Shown here: one piece after another, positions 1 to 5,784 of the stretch
Layout of the letters: each line of letters starts with the position of its first letter
Numbering within the stretch: the stretch's first letter is position 1
Assembly: GCA_947085035.1 (NCBI GenBank)
Contig: CAMTUW010000031.1
Span: forward strand, 1 to 21,713
DNA from: CAMTUW01 sp947085035
GTDB taxonomy: Bacteria; Actinomycetota; Coriobacteriia; Anaerosomatales; PHET01
Direction: 5' to 3'
DNA: 21,713 nt
Position numbers and translations under genes: made by a program
Notes under the pieces: generated by a model
Databases searched by the model: none
Told to the model about the DNA's origin: nothing
The model's input: the letters and a program-made list of their open reading frames with translations, nothing else

Positions 1-46
1 ACAGTAGCGTAGGTGGTATCATCCGTGGTGGCGAAGGAGGTACCAA

Positions 47-322
47 ATGAGTGCGATGCCCGCTATCGTCCCAATCAGCGAACTGCGCCAGGATGCCTCG
101 GCGATCATCAAGCAGGCGTCGTCGTCGGGCGACCCTGTCTTCATAACGCAGCATGGTCGTGCTTCAGCTGTGCTCGTCAGCGCCGGTGCCTATGAACGCA
201 CCCAGCGAGAACTCGAGATCCTGCGCATCCTCGCGCAAGGTGAGGTCGACATCGCTGCAGGCCATGGCGTGAGCTTCGAAGACGTGATGGCCGCCGCGGA
301 CGATCTACTGCGACAGCCGTGA
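47..322 (+). CDS. Phd/YefM-family type II antitoxin
   Basis: A 91-residue protein whose N-terminal half reads like the Phd/YefM DNA-binding fold: IVPISELRQDASAIIKQA, then a PVFITQHGRASAVLVSAGAYE segment typical of the family. The C-terminal third would be the toxin-binding tail. It is expected to neutralise the toxin encoded immediately downstream and to repress the pair's own promoter. The start is well supported: AAGGAGG at 34-40 lies 6 nt before ATG 47. Its stop overlaps the toxin start as GTGA (319-322), so the two genes are translationally coupled. It is the first complete gene of the putative cassette array. Family assignment is by motif recognition. Confidence 0.9.
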   Translation: MSAMPAIVPISELRQDASAIIKQASSSGDPVFITQHGRASAVLVSAGAYERTQRELEILRILAQGEVDIAAGHGVSFEDVMAAADDLLRQP

Positions 323-627
323 CGCGAAGTATCGAGTTCACTCGACCCGCGCGAGCGCAGTTCCTCTCGGCGCTATCCTATATCCGAGCGGAGCGACCAT
401 CGGCGGCTCGCGAGTTCCGCGATCGCGCAGTCAGCGCACTATCGAACCTAATTGAATTCCCTGAGTCGGGTCGCGTCATCCCCGAGTTTCCCGGTCTCGG
501 GTTCCGTGAGGTGTTGGTCGACCGGTATCGCTTCTTCTACAAACCGGTTGGAGATGTGATCTGGGTGGTCGGCACGTGGCATGACTCGCAGATTCCGGCA
601 GCACCGTCGGAGCCGGGTGGCATCTAA
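319..627 (+). CDS. RelE/ParE-family toxin
   Basis: A 102-residue protein with the compact RelE/ParE layout: an N-terminal strand (SIEFTRPARAQFLSAL), two helices rich in Arg and Ala, then GFREVLVDRYRFFYKPVGDVIWVVGTWHDSQ, the beta-sheet that ends this fold. RelE members cut mRNA on the ribosome and ParE members poison gyrase; the sequence alone does not say which applies. GTG 319 was chosen because it overlaps the antitoxin stop by 4 nt. The stop codon TAA (625-627) lies inside the ATCTAAC box that opens the first attC-like repeat, as is common for integron cassettes. Confidence 0.88.
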   Translation: MTRSIEFTRPARAQFLSALSYIRAERPSAAREFRDRAVSALSNLIEFPESGRVIPEFPGLGFREVLVDRYRFFYKPVGDVIWVVGTWHDSQIPAAPSEPGGI

Positions 628-716
628 CCAGGGCGTCCAGCAGACACCGCGAGTGAGCTATTCTTAACTTGGAAGTCGCGTCGGTGCGGTGCAGCTGACG
701 CCCAACAACGTTAGCG
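622..716 (+). repeat. attC-like recombination site A
   Basis: Imperfect inverted repeat. The left box ATCTAAC (622-628) fits the integron R'' consensus RYYYAAC exactly. The right box GTTAGCG (710-716) keeps the GTTAG core of R' (GTTRRRY). The inner arms pair GGGCGTC (631-637) with GACGCCC (697-703), AGC (639-641) with GCT (694-696), and CACCGC (645-650) with GCGGTG (686-691). The left arm has an unpaired C and an AGA facing CA, so the extra bases sit on the left arm as in attC sites. The predicted cassette junction is 710/711. Confidence 0.72.
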
Positions 717-769
717 ATACACAAGACGTTCCCGTTGCCAAAGTCGGCTCCAGCGGGCACACTCGTCCC

Positions 770-1000
770 ATGAGCGATCCAGCCTTCAACTTCGACTCCA
801 TGTCGGTCTCCGAGCGCATCCAGCTCGTTGAGGACTTGTGGGATAGCATCGCCGCATCTGAGGCGGAGGTGCCGCTCACCGCGGCCCAGCGCGATGAGAT
901 CGACCGTCGGCTCGCGTCTCTCGAACGTGACCCGCACGCCGGAAGGCCGTGGCCCGAGGTTCGTGCACGGGTCGAGGAGCGCCTCCGGGACTGCATGTGA
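770..1000 (+). CDS. Addiction-module antitoxin (TIGR02574-like)
   Basis: A 76-residue acidic protein with the pattern of the putative addiction module component family: MSVSERIQLVEDLWDSIA near the N-terminus, then PLTAAQRDEIDRRLASLERDP and a tail with PWPEVRARVEERL. Such proteins are partnered with ParE/RelE toxins and act as antitoxins. The frame is open upstream to 689, but that extension overlaps the attC-like site and does not look like the family, so ATG 770 is preferred. No good Shine-Dalgarno sequence precedes it. Its TGA (998-1000) overlaps the toxin GTG at 997. Confidence 0.85.
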   Translation: MSDPAFNFDSMSVSERIQLVEDLWDSIAASEAEVPLTAAQRDEIDRRLASLERDPHAGRPWPEVRARVEERLRDCM

Positions 1001-1305
1001 CTCGCGAGTTCATCGTCCGGCCCGAGGCGGAGGACGACATCACAGACGCCGCGGTCTGGTACGAGCAACAGTCTCCGGGACTCGGCTGGGACTTCACCAG
1101 AGCCGTCGATGCTTGTCTGGCGGAAGTGTCGCGTACCCCGATGCGCTTCCCGTCGGTACGCGGCAAGGCGCATCGCGCACTTCTGCGTAGGTTCCCATTC
1201 GCCGTGATCTTCGTCGCCGACGATCAGTCAGTTCGAGTCATTGCATGTCTGCACGCGCGCCGGGATCCGGCAAAGTGGCAACGTCGCCTTCGTGGTGATC
1301 GCTAA
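997..1305 (+). CDS. ParE/RelE-family toxin
   Basis: A 102-residue protein matching the plasmid-stabilisation (ParE) toxin pattern: FIVRPEAEDDITDAAVWYEQ at the N-terminus, FTRAVDACLAEVSRTPMRFP in the middle, and HRALLRRFPFAVIFVADDQS followed by VIACLHARRDPAKWQRR at the end. The C-terminal HxxRDPxxWxxR motif is diagnostic. The frame is open from 949, but GTG 997, overlapping the antitoxin stop as GTGA, is the natural coupled start. It is predicted to inhibit growth by poisoning gyrase or cutting mRNA unless bound by the upstream antitoxin. The stop TAA at 1303-1305 lies within the next attC-like repeat. Confidence 0.88.
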   Translation: MTREFIVRPEAEDDITDAAVWYEQQSPGLGWDFTRAVDACLAEVSRTPMRFPSVRGKAHRALLRRFPFAVIFVADDQSVRVIACLHARRDPAKWQRRLRGDR

Positions 1306-1396
1306 GCGCATCGACACAGACAAACCGGCCGTGTGAGGTATGCTCGGCTCGGATGCGCACAAGGCCGGTTTGCTGGTCATGCCCAACACGCTGATA
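1301..1396 (+). repeat. attC-like recombination site B
   Basis: CAAACCGGCC (1321-1330) pairs perfectly with GGCCGGTTTG (1363-1372). The stem continues outward as GCAT-GAC-CAG against CTGGTCATGC (1373-1382), interrupted only by single extra bases on the left arm: C1312, A1316 and A1320. One-sided extrahelical bases are the recognition signature of integron attC sites. The outer boxes are degenerate: CTAAG on the left where CTAAC is expected, and GCTGATA (1390-1396) on the right. The arms are close relatives of site D at 2871-2968. Confidence 0.72.
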
Positions 1397-1429
1397 TCCG
1401 TCCTTACCGACGAGGGGTCTTAGACGGGC

Positions 1430-2044
1430 ATGCGGAGTCAATCACAGCGACAACGGGTAGTCTCGCTCTTGTTCGTCTCGGGCCTCTTCGCTCTCTTCGC
1501 TCTCGCAGTGGGCTGCGAATCAACGACCCCGCCGCCCGCAGATGAAGGAACAGCGCTCGAACGAGTCGATCTATCTCTCCCAGAGCCACTAGACACAGAC
1601 GATGCCGCTGCGATCTATGAACTTGTCATCAGGCAAGTCTGCGGCCCCGATGACACCTTCGGAGGGAGCCTTGATCCGGCGGTGGCCTACGTGGTCGGCA
1701 CGACAGGCGGTGCGAGCATGGATCCGGATGCTCCCGTCACGGAGTTGATGCTCCTGCCGGATTCCCTCGAGGAAGCGATCTCCGACCGACTCTCTGATGC
1801 TCCTTTCGAAGTGGTGTGGGTCGAGAGCGAGGCGGATGTTGAGCGCGATGCGGACGGCAGGGTCAGCGGCAACGGAGTCATAGTGACGCTTGGCAGCCTC
1901 GCGATCCAGGAAGATGGGAGCGTCGCGGTCAGCGGCCAGATATACATCGCGAACCTGGCGGCGGGTCTTCGGACCTACGTCATCGAGATGGTCGATGGAG
2001 TCTGGACCATCACCGGAACCGTCGGACCCACGGTTATCAGCTGA
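1430..2044 (+). CDS. Predicted lipoprotein of unknown function
   Basis: A 204-residue protein with a clear type II signal peptide: basic start MRSQSQRQR, hydrophobic stretch VVSLLFVSGLFALFAL, then lipobox LAVGC with the lipidated Cys near residue 29. The mature part is acidic, opens with a Pro-rich linker (TTPPPADEG) and ends in strand-like segments (GSVAVSGQIYIANLAAGLRT, then WTITGTVGP). I do not recognise a family. The repeat GQIYIANLAAGLRTYVIEMVDGVWTI resembles small secreted beta-rich domains. ATG 1430 is used; the nearest purine-rich stretch (GAGGGG, 1412-1417) is rather far away, so initiation may be weak. It would be the only gene of its putative cassette, between attC-like sites B and C. 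Confidence 0.75.
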   Translation: MRSQSQRQRVVSLLFVSGLFALFALAVGCESTTPPPADEGTALERVDLSLPEPLDTDDAAAIYELVIRQVCGPDDTFGGSLDPAVAYVVGTTGGASMDPDAPVTELMLLPDSLEEAISDRLSDAPFEVVWVESEADVERDADGRVSGNGVIVTLGSLAIQEDGSVAVSGQIYIANLAAGLRTYVIEMVDGVWTITGTVGPTVIS

Positions 2045-2058
2045 CCGCCACCTCACTG

Positions 2059-2140
2059 GCATAACCACGGCATCGAGCAGATGGGGCGAGCGCTACAATA
2101 ATGAGAGACATGGGCCACTGCTCATGCCGAAACACTAGGC
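2059..2140 (+). repeat. attC-like recombination site C
   Basis: CGGCAT (2068-2073) pairs with ATGCCG (2124-2129). Extra base C2074 follows. GAGCAG (2075-2080) then pairs with CTGCTC (2118-2123), extra base A2081 follows, and TGG (2082-2084) pairs with CCA (2115-2117). The extra C after GCAT is at the same place as in sites B and D. The left outer box contains ATAAC (2061-2065). The right outer box is ACTAGGC (2134-2140), two bases from the canonical GTTAGGC. Confidence 0.68.
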
Positions 2141-2172
2141 ATAGACGCAGGTGTGTGGTGTTCGCCCGCCCG

Positions 2173-2204
2173 TTGACGCGCCCTACTAGTATCGTATACG
2201 ATAC
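2173..2204 (+). promoter_or_regulatory. PIN-gene promoter with 16-bp palindromic operator
   Basis: GTATCGTATACGATAC (2189-2204) is a perfect 16-bp palindrome. A -35-like TTGACG (2173-2178) precedes it, and TACGAT (2197-2202), 18 bp further on, can serve as -10, so the palindrome overlaps the -10 element. Transcription would start within a base or two of ATG 2210, giving a leaderless mRNA; no Shine-Dalgarno sequence is present. A ribbon-helix-helix protein, such as the downstream partner gene product, is the likely repressor. Confidence 0.7.
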
Positions 2205-2209
2205 CATCC

Positions 2210-2635
2210 ATGAGTGAGCGAATCGTCATCGACACCAATGTCGTCGTGTCCGGCCTACGCAGTTCTCGCGGGGCCTCGTATCGGCTCCTGCAGCTTGTCG
2301 GTACCCCCTCTGTCGAGATTGCCCTCTCAGTCCCGCTCGCACTCGAGTGCGAAGACGTTCTCAAGCGCGGGTGTTCTGATCTCGGGCTCACGCATGATGA
2401 CGTCGACCGGCTCATGGAGTACTGGTGCGGGGTCGCGCATCTCCAGGAGACCCACTTCCTCTGGCGACCCATCCTGCGCGACCCGAAGGACGATCATGTA
2501 CTCGAACTCGCCGTGGGAGCCGGATGCGGTCTCATTGTCACCCACAACGTTCGGGATTTCGCGCGGTCGGAAGGCTTTCGGGTCAGCGTCATCAGGCCCG
2601 GCGAGTTCTTGAGAAGGATAGGAGTCGAATCATGA
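2210..2635 (+). CDS. PIN-domain toxin (putative toxin-antitoxin system)
   Basis: A 141-residue PIN-domain protein. The family's acidic residues are visible: RIVIDTNVVVSGL (first Asp, residue 8), LECEDVL in the middle, RDPKDDHVLELAVGAGC (central DP.DD motif near residues 90-95), and IVTHNVRDF (late D). These carboxylates bind Mg/Mn for RNA cleavage. The version with RDPKDDHVLELA and THNVRDF is typical of the putative-toxin-component PIN group (TIGR00305-like). ATG 2210 is probably leaderless (see the promoter at 2173-2204). Its TGA overlaps the ATG of the ribbon-helix-helix gene, so toxin precedes antitoxin, the reverse of the usual vapBC order. Confidence 0.88.
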   Translation: MSERIVIDTNVVVSGLRSSRGASYRLLQLVGTPSVEIALSVPLALECEDVLKRGCSDLGLTHDDVDRLMEYWCGVAHLQETHFLWRPILRDPKDDHVLELAVGAGCGLIVTHNVRDFARSEGFRVSVIRPGEFLRRIGVES

Positions 2636-2904
2636 GTACCATCAGCCTGCGTTTGCCGGAGTCGCTACACAAGAAGGTGCGCGAGCTCGCAAAGTCGGAG
2701 GACGTTTCGATCAACCAGCTCATCACCACTGCGCTCGCGGAGAAGATGTCCGCTCTCATGACCGTCGACTATCTTCGGGGGCGAGGCGCGCTCGGCAGTC
2801 GTGAGACGTATGACGCCGTTCTTTCCAAGGTTCTGGACGTGGAGCCGGTTGCAGGCGATGAGCTGGTCATGCCTAAGCGCATCGACACCGATAAACCGCG
2901 GTAG
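2632..2904 (+). CDS. Ribbon-helix-helix antitoxin-like protein
   Basis: A 90-residue protein opening with a textbook RHH DNA-binding unit: TISLRLPESLHKKVRELAKS, then EDVSINQLITTALAEKMSAL, as in Arc/CopG/HicB-type regulators. The C-terminal part (YLRGRGALGSRETYDAVLSK) probably contacts the PIN toxin. The start ATG 2632 overlaps the PIN stop as ATGA and has AGGAG at 2620-2624. It is the best candidate for binding the palindrome at 2189-2204. Its last 11 residues (from MPKRIDTDKPR) are encoded by the left arm of attC-like site D, so the recombination site supplies the protein's C-terminus. Confidence 0.85.
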   Translation: MSTISLRLPESLHKKVRELAKSEDVSINQLITTALAEKMSALMTVDYLRGRGALGSRETYDAVLSKVLDVEPVAGDELVMPKRIDTDKPR

Positions 2905-2968
2905 TGAGGTAGTCTAGTCCCGGGCGTGATTGAGCCGCGGTTTGCGGGTCATGCCCTAGACGTTCGAC
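2871..2968 (+). repeat. attC-like recombination site D
   Basis: AAACCGCGG (2893-2901) pairs perfectly with CCGCGGTTT (2935-2943). Moving outward, CCG (2888-2890), GAC (2884-2886) and GCAT (2879-2882) pair with CGG, GTC and ATGC in 2945-2954. Extra bases C2883, A2887 and A2891 all lie on the left arm, at the same relative places as in site B. The left box reads CCTAAGC; the right box is GTTCGAC (2962-2968), which keeps the GTT core. A further short palindrome (CCTAGACG 2955-2962 with CGTCTAGG 2987-2994) flanks the right side. Confidence 0.72.
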
Positions 2969-3008
2969 GTACATGACCCTTGGTTGCGTCTAGGATGGGG
3001 GACTCGCG

Positions 3009-3392
3009 GTGCTGCACCTGACGCTGCTACTTGGACAGTTCGCCATATGCCGCCTGCCCGCGGGCAGTGCTCTTCCTGAGTGGGCGACGGCGGGCGCGTT
3101 CTCAACGGTGTCTTGGACTGCGGACGAGACCTCTGTCGTGTGCGAGCAGGCGTCGGTTCCCGCCGGAATCAAGTCAGACGCGGGGTGGCGCGCATTCAAG
3201 GTCGCCGGTCCCATGGATTTCAGCCTGACAGGGATCCTGCTGTCGATCGCTAAGCCACTGGCGGATGCTGAGATTGGGATCTTCGCTGTCTCGACCTTCG
3301 ACACGGACTATGTTCTCGTCAAAGAGACCTCGTTGGAAACGGCGGTCGACGCACTGACGGAGTTCGGACATGCGGTCGTCCGGCCTGAGTGA
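3009..3392 (+). CDS. ACT-domain protein (ACT_7-like)
   Basis: A 127-residue stand-alone ACT-type protein. Recognisable elements are FAICRLPAGSALPEWA, the SWTADETSVVCEQASVP segment, the core GWRAFKVAGPMDFSLTGIL, and the hallmark IGIFAVSTFDTDYVLVKETS. Proteins of this group carry two ACT-like halves and are thought to bind small ligands such as amino acids; no enzymatic residues are expected. GTG 3009 follows a GGGGG stretch (about 2997-3001) at suitable spacing. The gene lies just after attC-like site D and just before an IS30 remnant. Any attC site of its own appears to have been lost there. Confidence 0.85.
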   Translation: MLHLTLLLGQFAICRLPAGSALPEWATAGAFSTVSWTADETSVVCEQASVPAGIKSDAGWRAFKVAGPMDFSLTGILLSIAKPLADAEIGIFAVSTFDTDYVLVKETSLETAVDALTEFGHAVVRPE

Positions 3393-3436
3393 CGCCCGGC
3401 GTCAAGTTTGAAGTGCAACACTTCCTCTGAGACTTC

Positions 3437-3664
3437 CTACGATTGTGCATAGCATTCCTCCGGTGTCCTGTAGCCCAGTCTCTTCCTCGGTCTTGTGTTG
3501 AGCTTGGCCGCGATCGCGTCGCAGTCCGCTTGCTCTATTCGCGCCATGCTCGTCCTCTTGGGCAGGTACTGCCGTATCAGCCCGTTGGTGTTCTCGTTGG
3601 TGCCCCGCTCCCATGAGTGGTGCGGGGTGGCGAAGTAGAACCTTGTCCCGGTGGCTGCTTCGAG
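3437..3664 (-). pseudogene. IS30-family transposase, 3' fragment
   Basis: The minus-strand frame reads ATGTRFYFATPHHSWERGTN, then ENTNGLIRQYLPKRTSM, and ends CDAIAAKLNTRPRKRLGYRT followed by PEECYAQS. This is the C-terminal part of the IS30 integrase core, including the final catalytic Glu in the NENTNGL block. The N-terminal HTH domain and the two catalytic Asp residues are absent. The frame extends upstream to 3739, but residues before ALEAATG do not resemble the family. TTTGAAGTGCAACACTTC near 3406-3423 looks like the element's terminal repeat; no matching end is seen near 3665-3743. The remnant cannot transpose by itself. Confidence 0.85.
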
Positions 3665-3743
3665 GGCGCGCGCCCGTCTCGGTCTTCTTGGCATCGTCGA
3701 TACTCCTCCGTGGTCGTTGCCTCGGAGCCATATCATCACCTAA

Positions 3744-3911
3744 GACGCTGTCCGATTTCGCCGGGCCACTTCTGAGTATGATGGCGACCTCGACCCTCTC
3801 GCCGTATACAGGATCGAAGGATCGAAGGTCTGGAGCCGGGACTTGGGCAACAATCGGCAGACTGACCTGTCTTCGCTGAAACAGACCATTCGCGAGGTCG
3901 CAGGCAAGTAA
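3744..3911 (+). pseudogene. 3' remnant of an unknown gene cut by the IS30 fragment
   Basis: An open frame without a start codon runs from after TAA 3741 to TAA 3909-3911. It encodes about 55 residues that look protein-like, including DGDLDPLAVYRIEGSKVWSR and DLSSLKQTIREVAGK. The 5' part of the gene is missing where the IS30 remnant joins. I recognise no family. Given the neighbouring array it may be the tail of a further cassette. Confidence 0.45.
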
Positions 3912-4024
3912 TCCGCTCGCGGGCTGTGTCCTCGTGCATCCGTGCGCGGTGCCGGGTTAGGACGAGGGGCACTCGCCCAAGGCAAGGTCGCGAGGCAACG
4001 CGAGGGGTTCCGTTCGGTACCACA

Positions 4025-4036
4025 TAGGGTACCCTA
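4025..4036. promoter_or_regulatory. 12-bp palindrome upstream of the riboswitch
   Basis: TAGGGTACCCTA is a perfect palindrome, with a second GGTACC at 4016-4021. It sits just upstream of the putative riboswitch where the tup operon promoter should lie, so it could be an operator for a metal- or oxyanion-responsive regulator. I see no convincing -35/-10 pair around it. Confidence 0.3.
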
Positions 4037-4060
4037 GCGTCAGACGGCCGTGATCGAATC

Positions 4061-4162
4061 GCGGCGAACATACCCGAGTCCGACTCACCTAAGGGCGAAG
4101 CTGCGGAGCAGCCTACGGAGACCGGACCATCGGGTGGGACTCGGAAACGAGCCCGCCTCCCG
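4061..4162 (+). ncRNA. Probable Moco/Tuco (molybdenum/tungsten cofactor) riboswitch
   Basis: The tupA leader has features I associate with the Moco RNA motif: AAGGGCGAAG (4091-4100), a GCTGC-GGA-GCAGC hairpin (4100-4112), CCTACGGAGACC (4112-4123), a GAAA-tetraloop hairpin CTCG-GAAA-CGAG (4140-4151) and the 3' block GCCTCCCG (4155-4162). CCGAGTCC (4074-4081) is complementary to GGACTCGG (4137-4144). That helix and the GAAA hairpin exclude each other, which could form the switch. GCGG (4061-4064) can close with CCGC (4153-4156). The RNA ends just before the ribosome binding site GGGG (4173-4176). Known members control molybdopterin synthesis and Mo/W uptake genes. Identification is from memory of the consensus. 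Confidence 0.72.
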
Positions 4163-4182
4163 TGCTTGGAAAGGGGATTCAC

Positions 4183-5061
4183 ATGCACCGCAGTAGGGTC
4201 GCGCCTCGCATGAGGCGCGCGACGGCGTTCGCGCTCATCACGGTTCTCGCGTTCTCGATGGTCGGCTGCTCAAAGCCCGGCGATCGCGACTCCTCCTCGA
4301 CACCCACCGGCGACAAGACCGAGCTCGTGCTCGCGTCAACCACGTCCACGCAGGACTCCGGCCTGTTCGACGAGATCATCCCGGCGTTTCAGGCAGACGA
4401 ACCCGGCTACACGGTCAAAGTCGTCGCTGTAGGCACCGGAGAGGCCCTGAAGCTCGGCGAGTCGAAAGACGCCGATGTGCTCCTCGTCCATTCGAAGGCC
4501 GACGAGGAGGCGTTCGTCTCAAATGGCTTCGGATTCGAGCGCCGAGACGTCATGTACAACGACTTCGTGCTCGTGGGCCCAGAGTCGGACCCTGCAGGCG
4601 TGAGATCTGCCGCGAGCATGGCGGCGGCGCTCAAGTCCATCGCGAAGGGTGCCGCTCCGTTCGTCTCGCGAGGAGACGACTCCGGCACTCACAAGAAGGA
4701 GCGCAGGTTGTGGGCGGCGGCTGGCGTCGCGACACCCACTCCCCAAGCGCAAGGGTGGTACCTCTCAAGCGGCCAAGGCATGGGAGAGACCCTGAAGATC
4801 GCCTCCGAGAAGGCCGGATACACGCTCACCGACCGGGCGACGTTCCTTTCGATGAAGGACGCGCTCGACCTCGTGGTCGTCCGCGAGGGTGACCCGGACC
4901 TGATCAATCAGTACGGCGTGATCGTCGTGGCCGGTGCGAGGAACCAAGTGGCTGGCCAGGTGTTCTTCGATTGGATCCTGTCCTCGAAAGGGCAGAAGAT
5001 CATCCTCGACTACGGCTATGCCAAGTACGGGCAGACGCTGTTCACGCCGAACGCGCGGTAG
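4183..5061 (+). CDS. tupA: Tungstate ABC transporter substrate-binding lipoprotein TupA
   Basis: A 292-residue lipoprotein. The signal peptide is ATAFALITVLAFSMVGC, with Cys about residue 29 as the lipidated residue. The mature protein opens LVLASTTSTQDSGLFDEIIP, the TupA/ModA-like oxyanion-binding motif TTSTxDSGL. Further family features are VGTGEALKLGESKDADVLLVHSK, PFVSRGDDSGTHKKE and YTLTDRATFLSM. TupA binds tungstate with very high affinity and delivers it to TupB. ATG 4183 is preferred over an in-frame GTG at 4162, because GGGG (4173-4176) is well placed and 4162 lies in the riboswitch. It is the first gene of the cofactor operon, 9 nt from tupB. Confidence 0.95.
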   Translation: MHRSRVAPRMRRATAFALITVLAFSMVGCSKPGDRDSSSTPTGDKTELVLASTTSTQDSGLFDEIIPAFQADEPGYTVKVVAVGTGEALKLGESKDADVLLVHSKADEEAFVSNGFGFERRDVMYNDFVLVGPESDPAGVRSAASMAAALKSIAKGAAPFVSRGDDSGTHKKERRLWAAAGVATPTPQAQGWYLSSGQGMGETLKIASEKAGYTLTDRATFLSMKDALDLVVVREGDPDLINQYGVIVVAGARNQVAGQVFFDWILSSKGQKIILDYGYAKYGQTLFTPNAR

Positions 5062-5070
5062 GAGCCACCC

Positions 5071-5784
5071 GTGCAGATCTTCGCTGATGCACTGCGAGAC
5101 GGCTGGACGATGCTCTCCTCGGGCGCCGTCGACGTCTGGATCATCGTGGCCACGTCGCTGCGTGTCTCCGGCGTCGCGGTCGCGATCGCGCTCGTGGTGG
5201 GTCTGCCGGTGGGCGTGGTGCTGGGCGCCGGACGCTTCATCGGCCGCAGGGTCGCGCTCGTCGTCTTCAACGCCGGCATGGGGCTTCCGCCCGTCTTCGT
5301 CGGGCTCGTCGTCGCGATGACGCTCTCGCGCCGGGGCCCCCTGGGCGACCTGTCGTTGCTCTACACCACGACCGCGATGGTGATCGCCCAGGCCGTGATC
5401 GCGACCCCGATCGTGGCCGCGATCACGGCCGCCGCTGTCGCGGCGGTGCCCCGCGAGCTTCGGCTGCAGGCGCGCTCGCTCGGTGCCCCGTGGTGGCGTG
5501 TCGGGCTGCTCACCCTGTCGGAGGCGCGCGTGGGACTGCTCGCCGCCGTGGCCGGCGGGTTCGGGCAGATCATCTCGGAGGTCGGCGCCGTGCAGATGGT
5601 GGGCGGCAACCTCGCCGGAGACACGCGGGTGATGACCACGGCGATCGTGCAGTTCACCCGCATGGGCCGCTACGGCGAGGCACTCGCGCTCGCGCTGGTG
5701 CTCATGGCGATCGTGGTGTTCGTGAACGTCGCGTTGGTGTCGATGCAGACGTCGGCTGACCGCTACGAGGGAGGCCGTCGATGA
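5071..5784 (+). CDS. tupB: Tungstate ABC transporter permease TupB
   Basis: A 237-residue integral membrane protein with about five or six hydrophobic segments. The cytoplasmic coupling loop EARSLGA-type motif is visible as LRLQARSLGAPWWRVGLLTL followed by SEARVGLLAAVAGGFGQIIS. It forms the membrane channel that works with TupA and TupC; the TupB/ModB-like GAVQMVGGNLAG segment is typical of tungstate permeases. GTG 5071 has GGAG at 5061-5064. The stop overlaps the tupC ATG (ATGA, 5781-5784), so expression of the permease and ATPase is coupled. Confidence 0.94.
   Translation: MQIFADALRDGWTMLSSGAVDVWIIVATSLRVSGVAVAIALVVGLPVGVVLGAGRFIGRRVALVVFNAGMGLPPVFVGLVVAMTLSRRGPLGDLSLLYTTTAMVIAQAVIATPIVAAITAAAVAAVPRELRLQARSLGAPWWRVGLLTLSEARVGLLAAVAGGFGQIISEVGAVQMVGGNLAGDTRVMTTAIVQFTRMGRYGEALALALVLMAIVVFVNVALVSMQTSADRYEGGRR

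Noticed and set aside
689..769. N-terminal extension of the addiction-module antitoxin to 689
   Set aside because: These codons overlap the right arm of attC-like site A and do not resemble the family; ATG 770 is preferred.
1301..1396. Inverted repeats after the toxin genes as ordinary rho-independent terminators
   Set aside because: No T-tract follows the stems, the loops are about 30 nt, the dyads extend over 80-100 bp, and the one-sided bulges recur at fixed places; attC-like sites explain them better.
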